Part shown: piece after piece, positions 1 to 8,191 of the stretch
Layout: every line of letters begins with the position of its first letter
Numbering within the stretch: the first letter of the stretch is position 1
Origin: an uncultured Treponema sp.
Lineage (GTDB): Bacteria > Spirochaetota > Spirochaetia > Treponematales > Treponemataceae
DNA length: 43,676 nt
Direction: 5' to 3'
Assembly: GCA_937915735.1 (NCBI GenBank)
Contig: CALGGS010000094.1
Location: forward strand, 1-43,676
The notes under the pieces: model-generated
The model's database searches: none
The model's input: the letters and a program-made list of their open reading frames with translations, nothing else
Told to the model about the DNA's origin: nothing
Program-made: the position numbers and the translations under genes

Positions 1-2
1 TG

Positions 3-908
3 ACCCTTTTCATGTTCCTTCTGGTGATTACGAGAATTTACGCGCCCTTTGACCAAAGCCTTGCCTTGATTGCGGAAGTCTTTTTGTCGGAAGTTTCGGC
101 AGAACGGCTCATGGAAATCCAGGACGCGAAATCAGCGTCAGGAAGTGAAGAATTCAAGCCGAATGGGCACGACATTGTTTTTGAGAATGTTTCTTTTTCC
201 TATGATGACGGAAAGGTTCTTGACGGCGTGTCTTTCACCGCAAAAGAAGGGGAAGTCACAGCCCTCGTAGGCCCCAGCGGAAGCGGAAAAAGCACTTGCG
301 CCAGGCTTGCGGCCCGGCTCTGGGACACGACGGCTGGAAAAATCAAGGTGGGCGGAATCGATATTTCTACCGTTGAGCCTGAAACTCTCCTCACGGATTA
401 TGCAATGGTCTTTCAGGATGTAGTTCTCTTTGACGACACGGTGATGGAAAACATCCGGCTTGGAAAACACGGTGCCAGTGATGAGGAAGTCATTCAGGCG
501 GCAAAGGCTGCCAATTGCGATGATTTTGTCTCAAAACTCCCCCAGGGCTACGGCACAAAAATCGGCGAGAACGGAGCGAAGCTTTCAGGCGGCGAGCGGC
601 AACGCATTTCCATTGCCCGCGCCCTTCTTAAAAACGCTCCCATCGTGCTTTTGGACGAAGCCACTGCTTCCCTTGATGTGGAAAACGAAAGCGAGGTTCA
701 GGGGGCGCTTTCAAGGCTTTTGCAGGGAAAAACCGTCCTTGTGATTGCCCACCGCCTGCGCACTGTGGAAGCGGCGGACAAAATCATTGTCTTGAAAGAC
801 GGCAAGGTGGCCGAGGAAGGCTCGCCAAATGCCTTGCGGAATAAAAAGGATTCGCTCTTTGCCCAAATGCTCCGTCTCCAGACAGAAGAAGCGGCCTGGA
901 GCGTGTAA
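3..908 (+). CDS. ABC transporter, C-terminal part with ATP-binding domain (partial at window edge)
   Basis: The reading frame is open to the left edge, so the 5' part (membrane domain) is missing. The visible protein starts with the end of a transmembrane domain (hydrophobic, about residues 1-30) and continues into a complete nucleotide-binding domain: Walker A GPSGSGKST, Q-loop in VFQDVVLF, signature LSGGERQRIS, Walker B IVLLDEA and the H-loop in IAHR. The TMD-NBD fusion is typical of ABC exporters (ABCB-like), which pump lipids, peptides or siderophore-like molecules out of the cytoplasm. The substrate cannot be read from the sequence. The gene is followed after 28 bases by an LCM-family methyltransferase on the same strand, so both may be co-transcribed and deal with the same small molecule; that link is inference. 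Confidence 0.93.
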   Translation, partial: TLFMFLLVITRIYAPFDQSLALIAEVFLSEVSAERLMEIQDAKSASGSEEFKPNGHDIVFENVSFSYDDGKVLDGVSFTAKEGEVTALVGPSGSGKSTCARLAARLWDTTAGKIKVGGIDISTVEPETLLTDYAMVFQDVVLFDDTVMENIRLGKHGASDEEVIQAAKAANCDDFVSKLPQGYGTKIGENGAKLSGGERQRISIARALLKNAPIVLLDEATASLDVENESEVQGALSRLLQGKTVLVIAHRLRTVEAADKIIVLKDGKVAEEGSPNALRNKKDSLFAQMLRLQTEEAAWSV

Positions 909-936
909 TCAAACAGAAAAATAAATGGAGTGAAAA

Positions 937-1758
937 ATGTCAGAAAAAATCAAAATCGAAAAGAATACGGTGGCGGAGACTCTTGTAATGCCGCTTTACG
1001 GACGGGCGGACTGCTCAAAAAAATATCCCGTGGTTTTCAAGGACAGGGAGGCGGAGAGAATCATCAGCTCAATCGACTACGATTTTTCCCAGCTGACCTA
1101 CACATCTTTCGTGATTCTTTCATGGGCGGTGAGAAAACATTTTCTTCTTGGCTGTGCCCGCGCTTACTTAAAGGAACACCCCCGCGCCACAATCGTGAAC
1201 CTCGGTTGCGGCGCCGACACCTGCTACGAGGAACTTGACAACGGCCTCTGCCACTTCATAAACCTTGACTTGCCCGAAGTGATTGCCGCCCGCGAACAGT
1301 TCACAAAATGCCATGAGCGGGAAAAAAATGTGGCGGCCTCGGCCTTTGACCTTTCATGGCTCTCTCAGATTGAGACGAAAGCTGAGGACGGACTTTTCGT
1401 CATGAGCGGCGGAGTTCTCTTTTATTTTGAGGCAGAAAAAATCCGTTCGCTTTTTAAGTCTCTTGCTGAAAAATTCCCCAATGGAGGAATCTGCTTTGAC
1501 GCGGTGAATCCCAGCGGCCTCAAAAAATCGAACAAGGTCGTGGAAAAAAGCGGAAACAAGGGAGCAAGGCTTACCTTTTCCCTTGACGACGCGAAAAAAG
1601 AGCTTTCTTCATGGTCTCCTCATTTTGATGTAAAAGTCGTCCGCGCTCTGGACAAGTCAATCAAAAAGGAAAAATCCATTCCCTTCGGAACCCGCTTCGC
1701 TGTGAACATGGGCATGAGGATGGGCTTCATGCAGTTCGTGGAGATTCGATTCAAATAA
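937..1758 (+). CDS. Class I SAM-dependent methyltransferase, LCM/TcmP-like
   Basis: 273 residues. The SAM-binding motif I is the NLGCGADT stretch near residue 88, followed by NLDLPEVI with the acidic residue expected to contact the ribose of SAM. This arrangement is characteristic of the leucine carboxyl methyltransferase / polyketide O-methyltransferase family (Pfam LCM), whose bacterial members methylate carboxyl or hydroxyl groups on small molecules. The start is supported by GGAG at 927-930, six bases before the ATG. It lies 28 bases after the ABC exporter gene and probably shares its transcript. The substrate is unknown. Compared with family members the length is normal and no motif is missing. 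Confidence 0.85.
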   Translation: MSEKIKIEKNTVAETLVMPLYGRADCSKKYPVVFKDREAERIISSIDYDFSQLTYTSFVILSWAVRKHFLLGCARAYLKEHPRATIVNLGCGADTCYEELDNGLCHFINLDLPEVIAAREQFTKCHEREKNVAASAFDLSWLSQIETKAEDGLFVMSGGVLFYFEAEKIRSLFKSLAEKFPNGGICFDAVNPSGLKKSNKVVEKSGNKGARLTFSLDDAKKELSSWSPHFDVKVVRALDKSIKKEKSIPFGTRFAVNMGMRMGFMQFVEIRFK

Positions 1759-1829
1759 GAGGAATAAAATATCAGGAATCTTTTAACATCACAATAAAAA
1801 TTTCCCTTTATAAAAATCAAATTTCACAT

Positions 1830-1856
1830 TATAATAGAAGTGATTTTAAAAAGGAG
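1830..1856 (+). promoter_or_regulatory. -10 box and Shine-Dalgarno of the SPFH gene
   Basis: A perfect TATAAT lies at 1830-1835, and AAGGAG at 1851-1856 is eight bases before the ATG at 1865. A convincing -35 is not visible. This gene therefore has its own promoter and a normal leader, in contrast to the leaderless-type genes elsewhere in the window. Confidence 0.6.
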
Positions 1857-1864
1857 ATTTTTAT

Positions 1865-2749
1865 ATGATGATTCCTGTTTTGATTGTCGTTCTTTTTGTA
1901 GTCTTCGTGATGATTGTGGCCAATGTCCGCGTTGTTCCGCAATCGCGGGCTTGCATTATCGAACGCTTGGGTGCCTATTACACTACCTGGCAGGTGGGCT
2001 TTCATGTTAAGCTGCCTTTTATCGACAGAATCGCAAATACCATGTCACTTAAAGAAAAGGTCATGGATTTTCCTCCGCAGCCTGTAATCACAAAAGACAA
2101 TGTTACGATTCAGATTGACACTGTAGTTTACTGTCAGGTCACAGATCCGAAACTTTACACTTACGGGGTCGAAAATCCCAATTTTGCCCTGGAAAACCTT
2201 ACATCTACTACAATCCGAAACATCATCGGTGAGCTGGAGCTGGACGAAACCCTCACCAGCCGCGATGTAATCAACACGAAAATGCGAAGCATCCTTGACG
2301 AGGCGACGGATCCTTGGGGAATCAAGGTCACCAGAGTTGAAGTCAAAAATATCGATCCGCCAAAGGCGATTCAGGAAGCAATGGAAAAGCAGATGCGGGC
2401 AGAACGGGAGCGCCGTGAGCAGATTCTGATTGCCGAAGGCCACAAGCAGAGCGCAATCCTTGAGGCTGAGGGTAAAAAACAGGCTACGATTCTTGAAGCC
2501 GAGGCTCAAAAAGAAGCCGCCGTCCAGAAGGCAAAGGGTGAGGCTGAGGCTATCCTTGAAGTCCAGAAAGCGACCGCTCAGGGAATTCAGATGATTCGTG
2601 AGGCCGGGGCGGACGAATCGGTCATAAAACTCAAGAGCCTTGAGACTTTCGCAAAGGTGAGCGAGGGTGAAGCCACAAAAATCATCATTCCGTCAGACAT
2701 TCAGAATATGGCGGGATTCCTCACAAGCGCAAAGGAACTGTTGAAATAA
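1865..2749 (+). CDS. SPFH/band-7 (stomatin/paraslipin-like) membrane protein
   Basis: 294 residues. A hydrophobic N-terminal anchor (about residues 1-22) is followed by the band-7 domain (about 23-190, with the conserved start RVVPQSRACIIERLG) and then a long charged heptad region rich in Ala, Glu and Lys (about 165-240) that should form a coiled coil. Proteins of this family oligomerise as rings or cages on the membrane and affect membrane order or membrane proteases (QmcA/HflK/C-type). No NfeD-like partner is adjacent. The gene has its own TATAAT and a strong AAGGAG. Two ATG codons stand in tandem at 1865 and 1868; the first has the better spacing. Confidence 0.9.
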   Translation: MMIPVLIVVLFVVFVMIVANVRVVPQSRACIIERLGAYYTTWQVGFHVKLPFIDRIANTMSLKEKVMDFPPQPVITKDNVTIQIDTVVYCQVTDPKLYTYGVENPNFALENLTSTTIRNIIGELELDETLTSRDVINTKMRSILDEATDPWGIKVTRVEVKNIDPPKAIQEAMEKQMRAERERREQILIAEGHKQSAILEAEGKKQATILEAEAQKEAAVQKAKGEAEAILEVQKATAQGIQMIREAGADESVIKLKSLETFAKVSEGEATKIIIPSDIQNMAGFLTSAKELLK

Positions 2750-2821
2750 AATAGATTATAGCACTAAATCCAAAAAAATTATATACTGAATCCCAGAGTT
2801 ACGCAAAATCAGAGGAAAAAT

Positions 2822-3295
2822 ATGAACAACATCAACTTAATCGAAGGAAAGCTTGTAGCCCCAGAGGGCATGAAGGTCGCAATCGTTGCGAGCCGTTTCA
2901 ACGAAATAATTGTAAATAAATTGCTAAGTGGGGCAGTGGACGGCTTGGTCAGACACGGTGTTGACGAAAAAAATATTACGGCGGTCTGGGTTCCTGGGGC
3001 CTTTGAAATTCCCGTAATCTGCGACAAACTCGCCGCAAGCAAAAAATACGATGCCGTAATCGCCGTAGGGGCTGTAATCCGTGGCTCAACCACACATTAC
3101 GACTATGTTTGCGCCGAGGTTTCAAAGGGCGTCGCTCAGGCAGGCTTTAAAAACGGCGTTCCTGTTCTTTTCGGAGTCATCACAACCGAAAACATTGAGC
3201 AGGCAATCGAGCGTGCAGGCAGCAAGGCAGGAAACAAAGGCTATGACTGCGCCCTGGGTGCAATCGAAATGGCAAATCTTATGAAGCAGCTGTAG
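2822..3295 (+). CDS. ribH: 6,7-dimethyl-8-ribityllumazine synthase
   Basis: 157 residues, the normal length for RibH, which condenses 5-amino-6-ribitylaminouracil with 3,4-dihydroxy-2-butanone 4-phosphate in the penultimate step of riboflavin synthesis. Diagnostic segments are the N-terminal VASRFNEIIV, the substrate loop WVPGAFEIP, the phosphate/histidine region GAVIRGSTTHYDYV (catalytic His near residue 88) and the C-terminal NKGYDCALGAIEM. An AGAGG at 2811-2815 precedes the ATG, and TATACT at 2782-2787 is a probable -10. It stands alone, with no ribD, ribE or ribBA nearby and no FMN riboswitch in the leader, so the rest of the pathway must be elsewhere. Confidence 0.97.
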   Translation: MNNINLIEGKLVAPEGMKVAIVASRFNEIIVNKLLSGAVDGLVRHGVDEKNITAVWVPGAFEIPVICDKLAASKKYDAVIAVGAVIRGSTTHYDYVCAEVSKGVAQAGFKNGVPVLFGVITTENIEQAIERAGSKAGNKGYDCALGAIEMANLMKQL

Positions 3296-3352
3296 GATGG
3301 GGTCAGCGAGCACTTCCCTGGCACCTCATGCGTCTTGAAAGTAAGCGTTTTC

Positions 3353-3499
3353 CTACATCTTCAAATTCATCAAATCAAAAAATATAAGCTGTATGGGATT
3401 GTCATCTTTTTTTGTAAGAAATTCAAATCCGTTTTTTCATAAAATGGAACGGCGGCGTTATAGGCATCCACGGTGACAAAACGGCAATTTCTCAAAGAA
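3353..3499 (-). pseudogene. GNAT N-acetyltransferase C-terminal remnant
   Basis: Translation of the minus strand from about 3499 gives SLRNCRFVTVDAYNAAVPFY and then, after a one-base frame change near 3435-3440, GFEFLTKKDDNPIQLIFFDL, ending at a TAG at 3353-3355. This is the typical end of a GNAT acetyltransferase: the (C)RFxTVDAY strand, the NAAVPFYEKNGF acetyl-CoA region, then the last strand ending in FFDL. The N-terminal part is absent and the ISAs1-like element begins about 20 bases upstream of the readable fragment. The gene is therefore truncated and frameshifted. The family assignment comes from motif recognition only. Confidence 0.6.
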
Positions 3500-3507
3500 T
3501 TCAGATG

Positions 3508-3957
3508 TCACTTTGAAGGACAGGCCCTCCGCATTATATTTCTACAGACTTTTTCAAGACATTCTTTGCGTTTATCACAAAGCATTTGTTTTCCTGAAAT
3601 TGACAGACTCTTTGCCTTTGTAAACTCAGAAAAGTCAGTCTGCTTTAATATGTTTATAACAAGTTTTCTGATTATATTCATATTGGCAGCTGAATTATCT
3701 TTTCGCAACTGGGACAAATCCTCTCCAAAAACTACATCAAGTTCCCAGTGCAGGCCATTTTCTACACCCCAATGAGAGCGCATTGCCTGGCAGGCTTTGC
3801 TTGAGCGAGAATCCGCGTATAAATGTATTGATTCTATGCTTTTGTATCCGCAAAGCAGCCCGAAAAATACAATCATCAGTATATCGACAAGACTGTGCTT
3901 CTTGCATCTGTCTATCCGGCTGTCTTTTATTGTTTCCAAAGATTCTTTCAAGTTCAT
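3508..3957 (-). pseudogene. ISAs1-family transposase with internal deletion of the catalytic core
   Basis: 149 residues where full ISAs1 transposases have roughly 370. The N-terminal HSLVDILMIVFFGLLCG is the DDE_Tnp_1-associated domain, and the C-terminal half (RSHWGVENGLHWELDVVFGE, then the RKDNSAANMNIIRKL region) is the end of the DDE domain with its final Glu. The section carrying the two catalytic Asp residues is missing, and the joint is in frame near SRSSKACQAM. The chosen start (3957) has GGAGGAA just upstream; an upstream alternative at 4005 is less well placed. The stop codon lies at 3508, outside the left inverted repeat, so the last residues come from flanking DNA. It cannot be an active transposase. 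Confidence 0.82.
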
Positions 3958-4040
3958 TTCTTCCTCCAAAAGAATCTTATTATTTTTCTTAATTTTTAAA
4001 TACAATACATTTTAAAGGTGTTTTAAATGCGGAGGCCCTG
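3521..4040. mobile_element. 520-bp non-autonomous ISAs1-like element
   Basis: The left end reads CAGGCCCTCCGCATTATATT (3521-3540) and the complement of the right end (4021-4040) reads CAGGGCCTCCGCATTTAAAA. These match at 15 of the first 16 bases and have the CAGGG-type terminus of ISAs1 elements. The element holds only the deleted transposase. No target-site duplication is visible (flanks CTTTGAAGGA and GGTAGGTATG), so one side has been rearranged or the insertion is old. It separates the acetyltransferase remnant from the restriction-modification island. Confidence 0.8.
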
Positions 4041-4082
4041 GGTAGGTATGCTGATTATCTACAAAAATCCAAAGACATATGT

Positions 4083-4088
4083 TATAAT
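4083..4088 (+). promoter_or_regulatory. -10 box of hsdR, eight bases before the start codon
   Basis: A perfect TATAAT stands at 4083-4088 and the ATG at 4097. There is no Shine-Dalgarno and no room for a leader, so a leaderless mRNA is predicted. The box lies only 43 bases from the IS end. Confidence 0.55.
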
Positions 4089-4096
4089 AGATAAAT

Positions 4097-7000
4097 ATGA
4101 AAGCTGCAAAACCATCAGAAGATACTCGTGTAAAACTTCCGGCTTTATTTCATACAACACGACTCGGATATACTTATGTCTCTCTCAAAGACTATCTTCA
4201 CGATGGAAAAAAGATTGATGCAGAAACAAATATCTTTCTTGATATTTTCCAATCAGCAATTTCAGATATCAACAAAACAGCATACGACAAGGCTTCTGCA
4301 GAACTGATTCTTGAGTTTCTTTCTCAATCTTTAGGAACAGAAAAAACAGTTCATAAACTTTCTGATTCCCTCAGCAATGAAGATCTTGGTCGTAAATTTT
4401 ATAATTACCTTGTCAATGGAATTGATGTTGAAGGCTGTCCTGAAAAAATCAAACTTATAGATTTTGAGCATCCAGAAAATAACACATACAATGTAGTAAC
4501 AGAACTCACTTATCAAAAGCCGGAATGTGAAGATAACTTTCGCCCGGACATAACTCTCTTAATAAACGGCATCCCTCTTGCATTCATAGAAGTCAAAAAG
4601 CCAAATAATAAGGAAGGCATTAAAGCTGAATACGACAGAATGATTAAACGCCAGCAAAACAAAACCTTCCGCAAGTTCATCAATATAACTCAGCTGATGA
4701 TTTTCTCAAACAACATGGAGTATGACGATGATGATCTTGATAATCTCTTTGGCGCCTTCTATGCAACTGCAAGTTATGAAAAGCCTTTCTTCAATCATTT
4801 CCGTGAAGAAGATGAAGAATATCAAAAAGCGTCTTTCTTAAAACCTATTGATGCTCAATCAGAAGAAAATGAAAATCTGATTCTAAAAGATAATAATCAT
4901 GCAGAAATAAAAAATCAGACTTTCTATGAAAAAGACAAGTCTCCATTTACGCCGACAAACAGAATCATTACATCACTCTGTAATCCAGAAAGACTTCTCT
5001 TTTTATTGCAATACGGTATAGCCTATGTAGAACGAACTGATAAAAACGGAATTACGCATCTTGAAAAACACATCATGCGTTATCCACAGATGTTTGCGAC
5101 AAAGGCTATTCACAACAGAATTGAAGCCGACCGTCAGAACAATGTTCTACAGACAAAAGGAATTATCTGGCACACACAAGGCTCCGGTAAAACAGCCCTT
5201 GCTTATTTTGTTTCACAGTTCCTTAGAGACTATTATGCTGGACTTGCAAAGCCTGTTCGATTCTTCTTCATTGTAGACCGCCTGGACCTTATGACACAGG
5301 CAAAAAATGAATTCATTGCCCGCGGCCTTAAAGTTGATATCGTAAACTCAAAAGAAGATTTCAAGAAAAATATTTCAAAAGTATCTACTTCAAAAAATGG
5401 CGAAGCAACTATTACAGTTGTAAACATTCAGAAGTTCAGTGAAGAATCTGTAGCAACTCCAAATGATTATGACATAGATGTTCAGCGTGTATATTTTATG
5501 GACGAAGCTCACCGTAGCTATAATCCTGCAGGCTCCTTCCTTGCTAATCTTTTTAATTCAGATAAGAATGCAGTTTTAATTGCCCTTACAGGAACCCCGC
5601 TCCTTAATGCAAAAGTTGTAGACGCAACAGGCAAAAATAAAACAATTCATTTCAATTCAAAAGATATCTTTGGACCATACATCCACAAATACTGGTACAA
5701 CAATTCCATTAAAGATGGATATACAGTCCGCCTTATCCGCGAAGCAATTGAAACTTCTTACAAGGCGAAGCTTCGTTCGGTATTAGATGAACTTGAAACA
5801 ATAAAAGGTAGCCTTCAGAAAAAGGATCTTTTTGCCCATCCAAAATATGTTGCCCCACTTACAGAATATATCGTTGGCGATTTCCTTAAATCAAAGGTAA
5901 CTCTTGGCGATGATACAATCGGAGCAATGATTGTTGCAGATTCAAGCGACCAGGCAAAAGCCATCTTTAAAGAATTACAGAAATATGAATCAATAACAAA
6001 GGTTCTTATTCTTCATGATGTTGATGATAAGGATATCCGCGAAAAAGAACGCGACGACTTCAAGGCTGGTAAAATAGATTTCCTCGTAGTTTACAACATG
6101 CTTCTTACAGGCTTTGATGCACCACGACTTAAAAAGATGTATCTGGGCCGAGTTGTAAAAGACCACAGCCTCTTGCAGACACTTACTCGCGTAAACCGTC
6201 CTTACAAAAAATTCCATTACGGCTACATTGTAGATTTTGCAGATATCCGCAAAGAGTTTGATAAAGCAAATCAGGAATACTACAACGAACTCAAAGAAGA
6301 ACTCGGTGATGAATTTGAAAACTACAGCCAGCTCTTCTTAGATGCAGAAGAAATTGATAAGCGGCTTACAGAGATTCAGGATATTCTTTTTGCATACGAC
6401 ACAAGCGATATCGAAGCCTTCTCACAGAGCATAAACATTCTCGAAAAAGATGAATTAAACAAAATCAGAAAAGCGTTAGAAGATTATAAAGTTCTCTACA
6501 ACGTAGCACGCTTACAAGGCTTTGATCAGATTCTACATAAGATAGATATCAGTTGTGTAAAGGCGCTTTCCAGCGAGGTCGAACGAACAATCTTCAATAA
6601 GAATTTCAGCGATTCAATAAAAGATTCAACAGATACACAAGCTCTCTTAAACACAGCTCTGGACCAGATAGACTTTACCTTCTTAAAGATTGGCGAAGAA
6701 GAATTAACCATTGCAGACAAGTGGCAGGGAACAGCAGAGAAAACAAGAAAATCATTCATTAGAAATCTTGATCCAAAAGACCCGGAATTTATATCTCTTT
6801 ACGAAGAGCTCAAGCGTGTAATGTCAAAAAAGAATATCGAAGAACTTACCGCAGATGATATGCAGAAGTCCATCAAAGAACTTGAAGACCTCAAAAAGAA
6901 GATGGACCAGAAGAATCAAAAAGACCAGACACTCTGCAACAAATACAACGGGGACCCAAAGTTTATGAGAATCCATAAACGCCTCAAAGAAAATCCGCCG

Positions 7001-7240
7001 CCAATTATTCCAAGCGACACATTGCTGCAGCAGGTTTTGTTGAACATTAAGTACGAAACAGACAATCTGCTTCTGAGCAATTCAAATGTAATTTCTAACG
7101 AAGCATATTTCGACAGCCAGTTAGGAAGCTTTGTAATTCCAGAACTGCAAAAACAAAAAGTAACCTTCACCTTGCCGCAAGCCAAGATGATGATTAACAT
7201 AATTAAAAAGGAATACACTGGGGAACTGGTGGGAGTTTAA
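4097..7240 (+). CDS. hsdR: Type I restriction enzyme R subunit (endonuclease/translocase)
   Basis: 1047 residues, the normal HsdR size. The N-terminal nuclease domain shows the PD-(D/E)xK pattern: D in FRPDITLLI and ExK in AFIEVKKPN, around residues 149-167. The SF2 motor follows, with Walker A TQGSGKTAL (about residue 360), motif II DEAH in YFMDEAHRSYNP (about 467), motif III ALTGTPL and a motif VI-like TRVNRPY. HsdR translocates DNA with HsdM/HsdS and cuts unmethylated DNA. The first in-frame ATG after a stop is 4097, directly behind a TATAAT. It opens an island that also holds hsdS and hsdM, but the order is unusual and hsdM is 3.9 kb away. The C-terminal helical part looks complete. Confidence 0.96.
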   Translation: MKAAKPSEDTRVKLPALFHTTRLGYTYVSLKDYLHDGKKIDAETNIFLDIFQSAISDINKTAYDKASAELILEFLSQSLGTEKTVHKLSDSLSNEDLGRKFYNYLVNGIDVEGCPEKIKLIDFEHPENNTYNVVTELTYQKPECEDNFRPDITLLINGIPLAFIEVKKPNNKEGIKAEYDRMIKRQQNKTFRKFINITQLMIFSNNMEYDDDDLDNLFGAFYATASYEKPFFNHFREEDEEYQKASFLKPIDAQSEENENLILKDNNHAEIKNQTFYEKDKSPFTPTNRIITSLCNPERLLFLLQYGIAYVERTDKNGITHLEKHIMRYPQMFATKAIHNRIEADRQNNVLQTKGIIWHTQGSGKTALAYFVSQFLRDYYAGLAKPVRFFFIVDRLDLMTQAKNEFIARGLKVDIVNSKEDFKKNISKVSTSKNGEATITVVNIQKFSEESVATPNDYDIDVQRVYFMDEAHRSYNPAGSFLANLFNSDKNAVLIALTGTPLLNAKVVDATGKNKTIHFNSKDIFGPYIHKYWYNNSIKDGYTVRLIREAIETSYKAKLRSVLDELETIKGSLQKKDLFAHPKYVAPLTEYIVGDFLKSKVTLGDDTIGAMIVADSSDQAKAIFKELQKYESITKVLILHDVDDKDIREKERDDFKAGKIDFLVVYNMLLTGFDAPRLKKMYLGRVVKDHSLLQTLTRVNRPYKKFHYGYIVDFADIRKEFDKANQEYYNELKEELGDEFENYSQLFLDAEEIDKRLTEIQDILFAYDTSDIEAFSQSINILEKDELNKIRKALEDYKVLYNVARLQGFDQILHKIDISCVKALSSEVERTIFNKNFSDSIKDSTDTQALLNTALDQIDFTFLKIGEEELTIADKWQGTAEKTRKSFIRNLDPKDPEFISLYEELKRVMSKKNIEELTADDMQKSIKELEDLKKKMDQKNQKDQTLCNKYNGDPKFMRIHKRLKENPPPIIPSDTLLQQVLLNIKYETDNLLLSNSNVISNEAYFDSQLGSFVIPELQKQKVTFTLPQAKMMINIIKKEYTGELVGV

Positions 7241-7241
7241 G

Positions 7242-8138
7242 ATGAAAAACGAAATAGTAATACACAATAGCGAATGGATAAAAGACAAAATCTACACAAT
7301 TCGTGACGAACAAGTTATGTTGGATTTTGAGCTGGCAGAAATCTATGGCTATGAAACCAAACGATTTAATGAGCAAGTTAAGAATAATATTGAACGCTTT
7401 GACGAAGACTTCAGATTTCAACTGACAGACGATGAATTCAACGCAATCTTGAGGTCGAAAAATTCGACCTCAAGTTGGGGCGGAACAAGATACAAGCCTT
7501 ACGCATTTACAGAGCAAGGCATTTATATGCTGATGACAGTTCTGAAAGGCGAGCTTGCCGTTGCTCAAAGCAAAATACTAATCAGAATGTTCAAGGAAAT
7601 GAAACATTTCCTTCAGAACAATGCAAATATTTTTGCTGAAATCAATACAATAAAGCGAAATCTGCTTGAAACGAACGTTCATCAAAAAGAAGCGGACAAG
7701 CGAATTGACGAGCTTTTTACACTTATGGACAAATACAAAGTGGAAGAAAAGCAGGGCATTTTTTTCCAAGGACAGATTTTTGACGCGTATGCCAAGTTTG
7801 AAAGCTTCATTGCGCAAGCAAAAAAAGAGATTGTCCTGATAGATGGGTATGTTGACCTTTCTGTTCTGGAGCGACTTGCCAAAAAGAAAAGTGGCGTTTT
7901 AGCGACAATTTACACAGATCCAAAGACTTTGATTACTGTTCAGGACATTCAGAAATTCAATGCACAATATCCGACTCTCACTCTGAAACATACAACAAAA
8001 ATGCACGACAGATTTTTGATTATTGACGGAAAGACTTTGTATCACATTGGAGCATCTCTCAAAGATTTGGGCAAAAAATGCTTTGCGTTTGAAGTGTTTG
8101 ACTCCGCTTTCATCGCAGATATTTTAGCAAAAGTGTAG
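7242..8138 (+). CDS. ORF6N-domain DNA-binding protein with PLD-like C-terminal domain
   Basis: 298 residues. Residues about 10-110 match the phage-type ORF6N domain: IRDEQVMLDFELAEIYGYET, then KRFNEQVKNN, then the SSWGG segment and YAFTEQGIYML. A coiled linker (about 125-165) leads to a domain with IVLIDGYVD and MHDRFLIIDGKTLYHIGASL, which resembles one phospholipase-D HxK/RxxxxD motif (HDRFLIID). Proteins of this kind are often embedded in type I restriction loci. Their role is not established; RhuM-like regulation or nucleic-acid binding is a guess. It starts one base after the hsdR stop, so the two are translationally coupled, with GGGAG in the hsdR end as ribosome site. The gene carries a 12-bp perfect hairpin at 7448-7474. 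Confidence 0.85.
   Translation: MKNEIVIHNSEWIKDKIYTIRDEQVMLDFELAEIYGYETKRFNEQVKNNIERFDEDFRFQLTDDEFNAILRSKNSTSSWGGTRYKPYAFTEQGIYMLMTVLKGELAVAQSKILIRMFKEMKHFLQNNANIFAEINTIKRNLLETNVHQKEADKRIDELFTLMDKYKVEEKQGIFFQGQIFDAYAKFESFIAQAKKEIVLIDGYVDLSVLERLAKKKSGVLATIYTDPKTLITVQDIQKFNAQYPTLTLKHTTKMHDRFLIIDGKTLYHIGASLKDLGKKCFAFEVFDSAFIADILAKV
7448..7474. repeat. 12-bp perfect inverted repeat inside the ORF6N gene
   Basis: Arms CTTGAGGTCGAA (7448-7459) and TTCGACCTCAAG (7463-7474) are separated by AAA. The hairpin encodes part of the LRSKNSTSS segment at the end of the ORF6N domain, a spot where homologues vary. Confidence 0.85.
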
Positions 8139-8191
8139 AATGAACACACGGATTCGATTTTGCTAACGCAAAAAAAATATAGGAATTGATA

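Noticed and set aside
2750..2821. FMN riboswitch before ribH
   Set aside because: The leader is only about 30 bases and lacks the RFN core.
3521..4040. Active transposon
   Set aside because: The transposase lacks its central catalytic region, so it can move only if a full-length enzyme is supplied from elsewhere.
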